Virus record (IMG/VR): IMGVR_UViG_3300005366_000004
Coordinates: 1 to 61,596 of that record
DNA: 61,596 nt
From: a virus
Reading direction: 5' to 3' (one strand)
Below the pieces are notes generated by a model. That model was not told where the DNA came from and did not search any database. It saw only the letters and a program-made list of their open reading frames with translations. This document shows positions 61,487 through 61,596 of the stretch, in pieces; position 1 is the first letter of the stretch; the number at the start of each line of letters is the position of its first letter. The position numbers were made by a program, and so were the translations under genes.

Positions 61487-61596
61487 ATGAACGAACAGAT
61501 GAAGCAAGTGCTGGAAGTGGCGAGGTCATACGTCAAATTGCAGAACGATGCCGAAGGAATGTTTGAGGGATTTGGCGGACGCAAGCCACGGCCAAG
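61487..61596 (+). CDS. 5' part of the gene that continues at base 1
   Basis: NEQMKQVLEVARSYVKLQNDAEGMFEGFGGRKPRP, then runs off the end two bases into a codon. Joining to base 1 keeps the frame and gives 447 nt with a stop at 335-337. GGAGG lies 8 bases upstream of ATG 61487; ATG 61442 in the same frame, overlapping the orphan ninB stop, is an alternative start. Unknown function. Confidence 0.75.
   Translation, partial: MNEQMKQVLEVARSYVKLQNDAEGMFEGFGGRKPRP

Noticed and set aside
1-61596. CRISPR array, rRNA, tRNA or insertion sequence
   Set aside because: No regularly spaced direct repeats beyond the iterons, no transposase ORF and no tRNA cloverleaf seen by eye; tRNAscan and ISfinder would be needed to exclude small ones.

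Overview
The window looks like one complete genome of a temperate, podovirus-like (short-tailed) dsDNA phage or excised prophage. It carries a tyrosine integrase, a lambda-style immunity region and recombination genes, a full terminase/portal/capsid/tail-adaptor set and a lysis cassette. The two ends join in frame: the gene starting at 61487 runs off the right edge and continues into the open frame at base 1, giving one 148-codon ORF. The sequence is therefore probably a circular or circularly permuted genome opened inside a gene. The host is most likely a Gram-negative bacterium (the lysis genes suggest this). A beta-proteobacterial host is a guess from gene style and moderate G+C, not proven.

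Layout. (1) 52.9-56.0 kb is the immunity region: a Cro-like gene (-), a CI-like repressor (+), an Arc-like regulator, a RelE/HigB-type toxin with its NadS/HigA-type antitoxin, and a KilA-N antirepressor-like gene (-). Four copies of the same palindrome, TTTAG-N4-CTAAA, sit at two control regions. Two of them overlap near-identical early promoters (TTGCAY-17 bp-TAAAGT), one firing left (PR) and one right (PL). (2) The PL operon (56.0-61.6 kb, continuing through 1-1.6 kb) has small early genes, a ~535-nt gene-free segment that folds into many perfect helices (a large structured RNA candidate), RecT, a YqaJ exonuclease, NinB, an HNH gene inserted at the end of ninB, and an AlpA-like excisionase facing the integrase. 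(3) The PR operon (53.1 down to 45.4 kb) has small regulators, a Ref-like nuclease, a GIY-YIG-like protein, a replication initiator-like gene containing iterons, a VRR-NUC protein, a DnaQ-like exonuclease and a Q-like zinc-finger/HTH protein. (4) At 44.7 kb a consensus promoter (TTGACA-17-TATAGT) followed by an intrinsic terminator mimics lambda pR'/tR'. It starts the late operon, which runs left for ~38 kb: a tail-fibre/depolymerase cluster, terminase, portal, GroES-like protein, scaffold, capsid, adaptors, tail fibres, ejection proteins, a papain-like protease, the lysis genes, and finally an M14 carboxypeptidase-Kelch fusion. (5) Between integrase and late-operon end, a rightward set (3.2-6.4 kb) carries a Lar-like protein, small ORFs and a glycosyltransferase, probably cargo. 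A second cargo pair (lipoprotein plus 26-aa membrane peptide) sits at 12.67-13.07 kb, antisense to late transcription.

How it works together (inference): CI holds PR and PL off at the TTTAG-N4-CTAAA operators, and the KilA-N protein may relieve this. After induction, PL expresses recombination and excision functions and PR expresses replication and Q. Q then allows transcription to pass tR' and the several intrinsic hairpins placed directly upstream of late genes.
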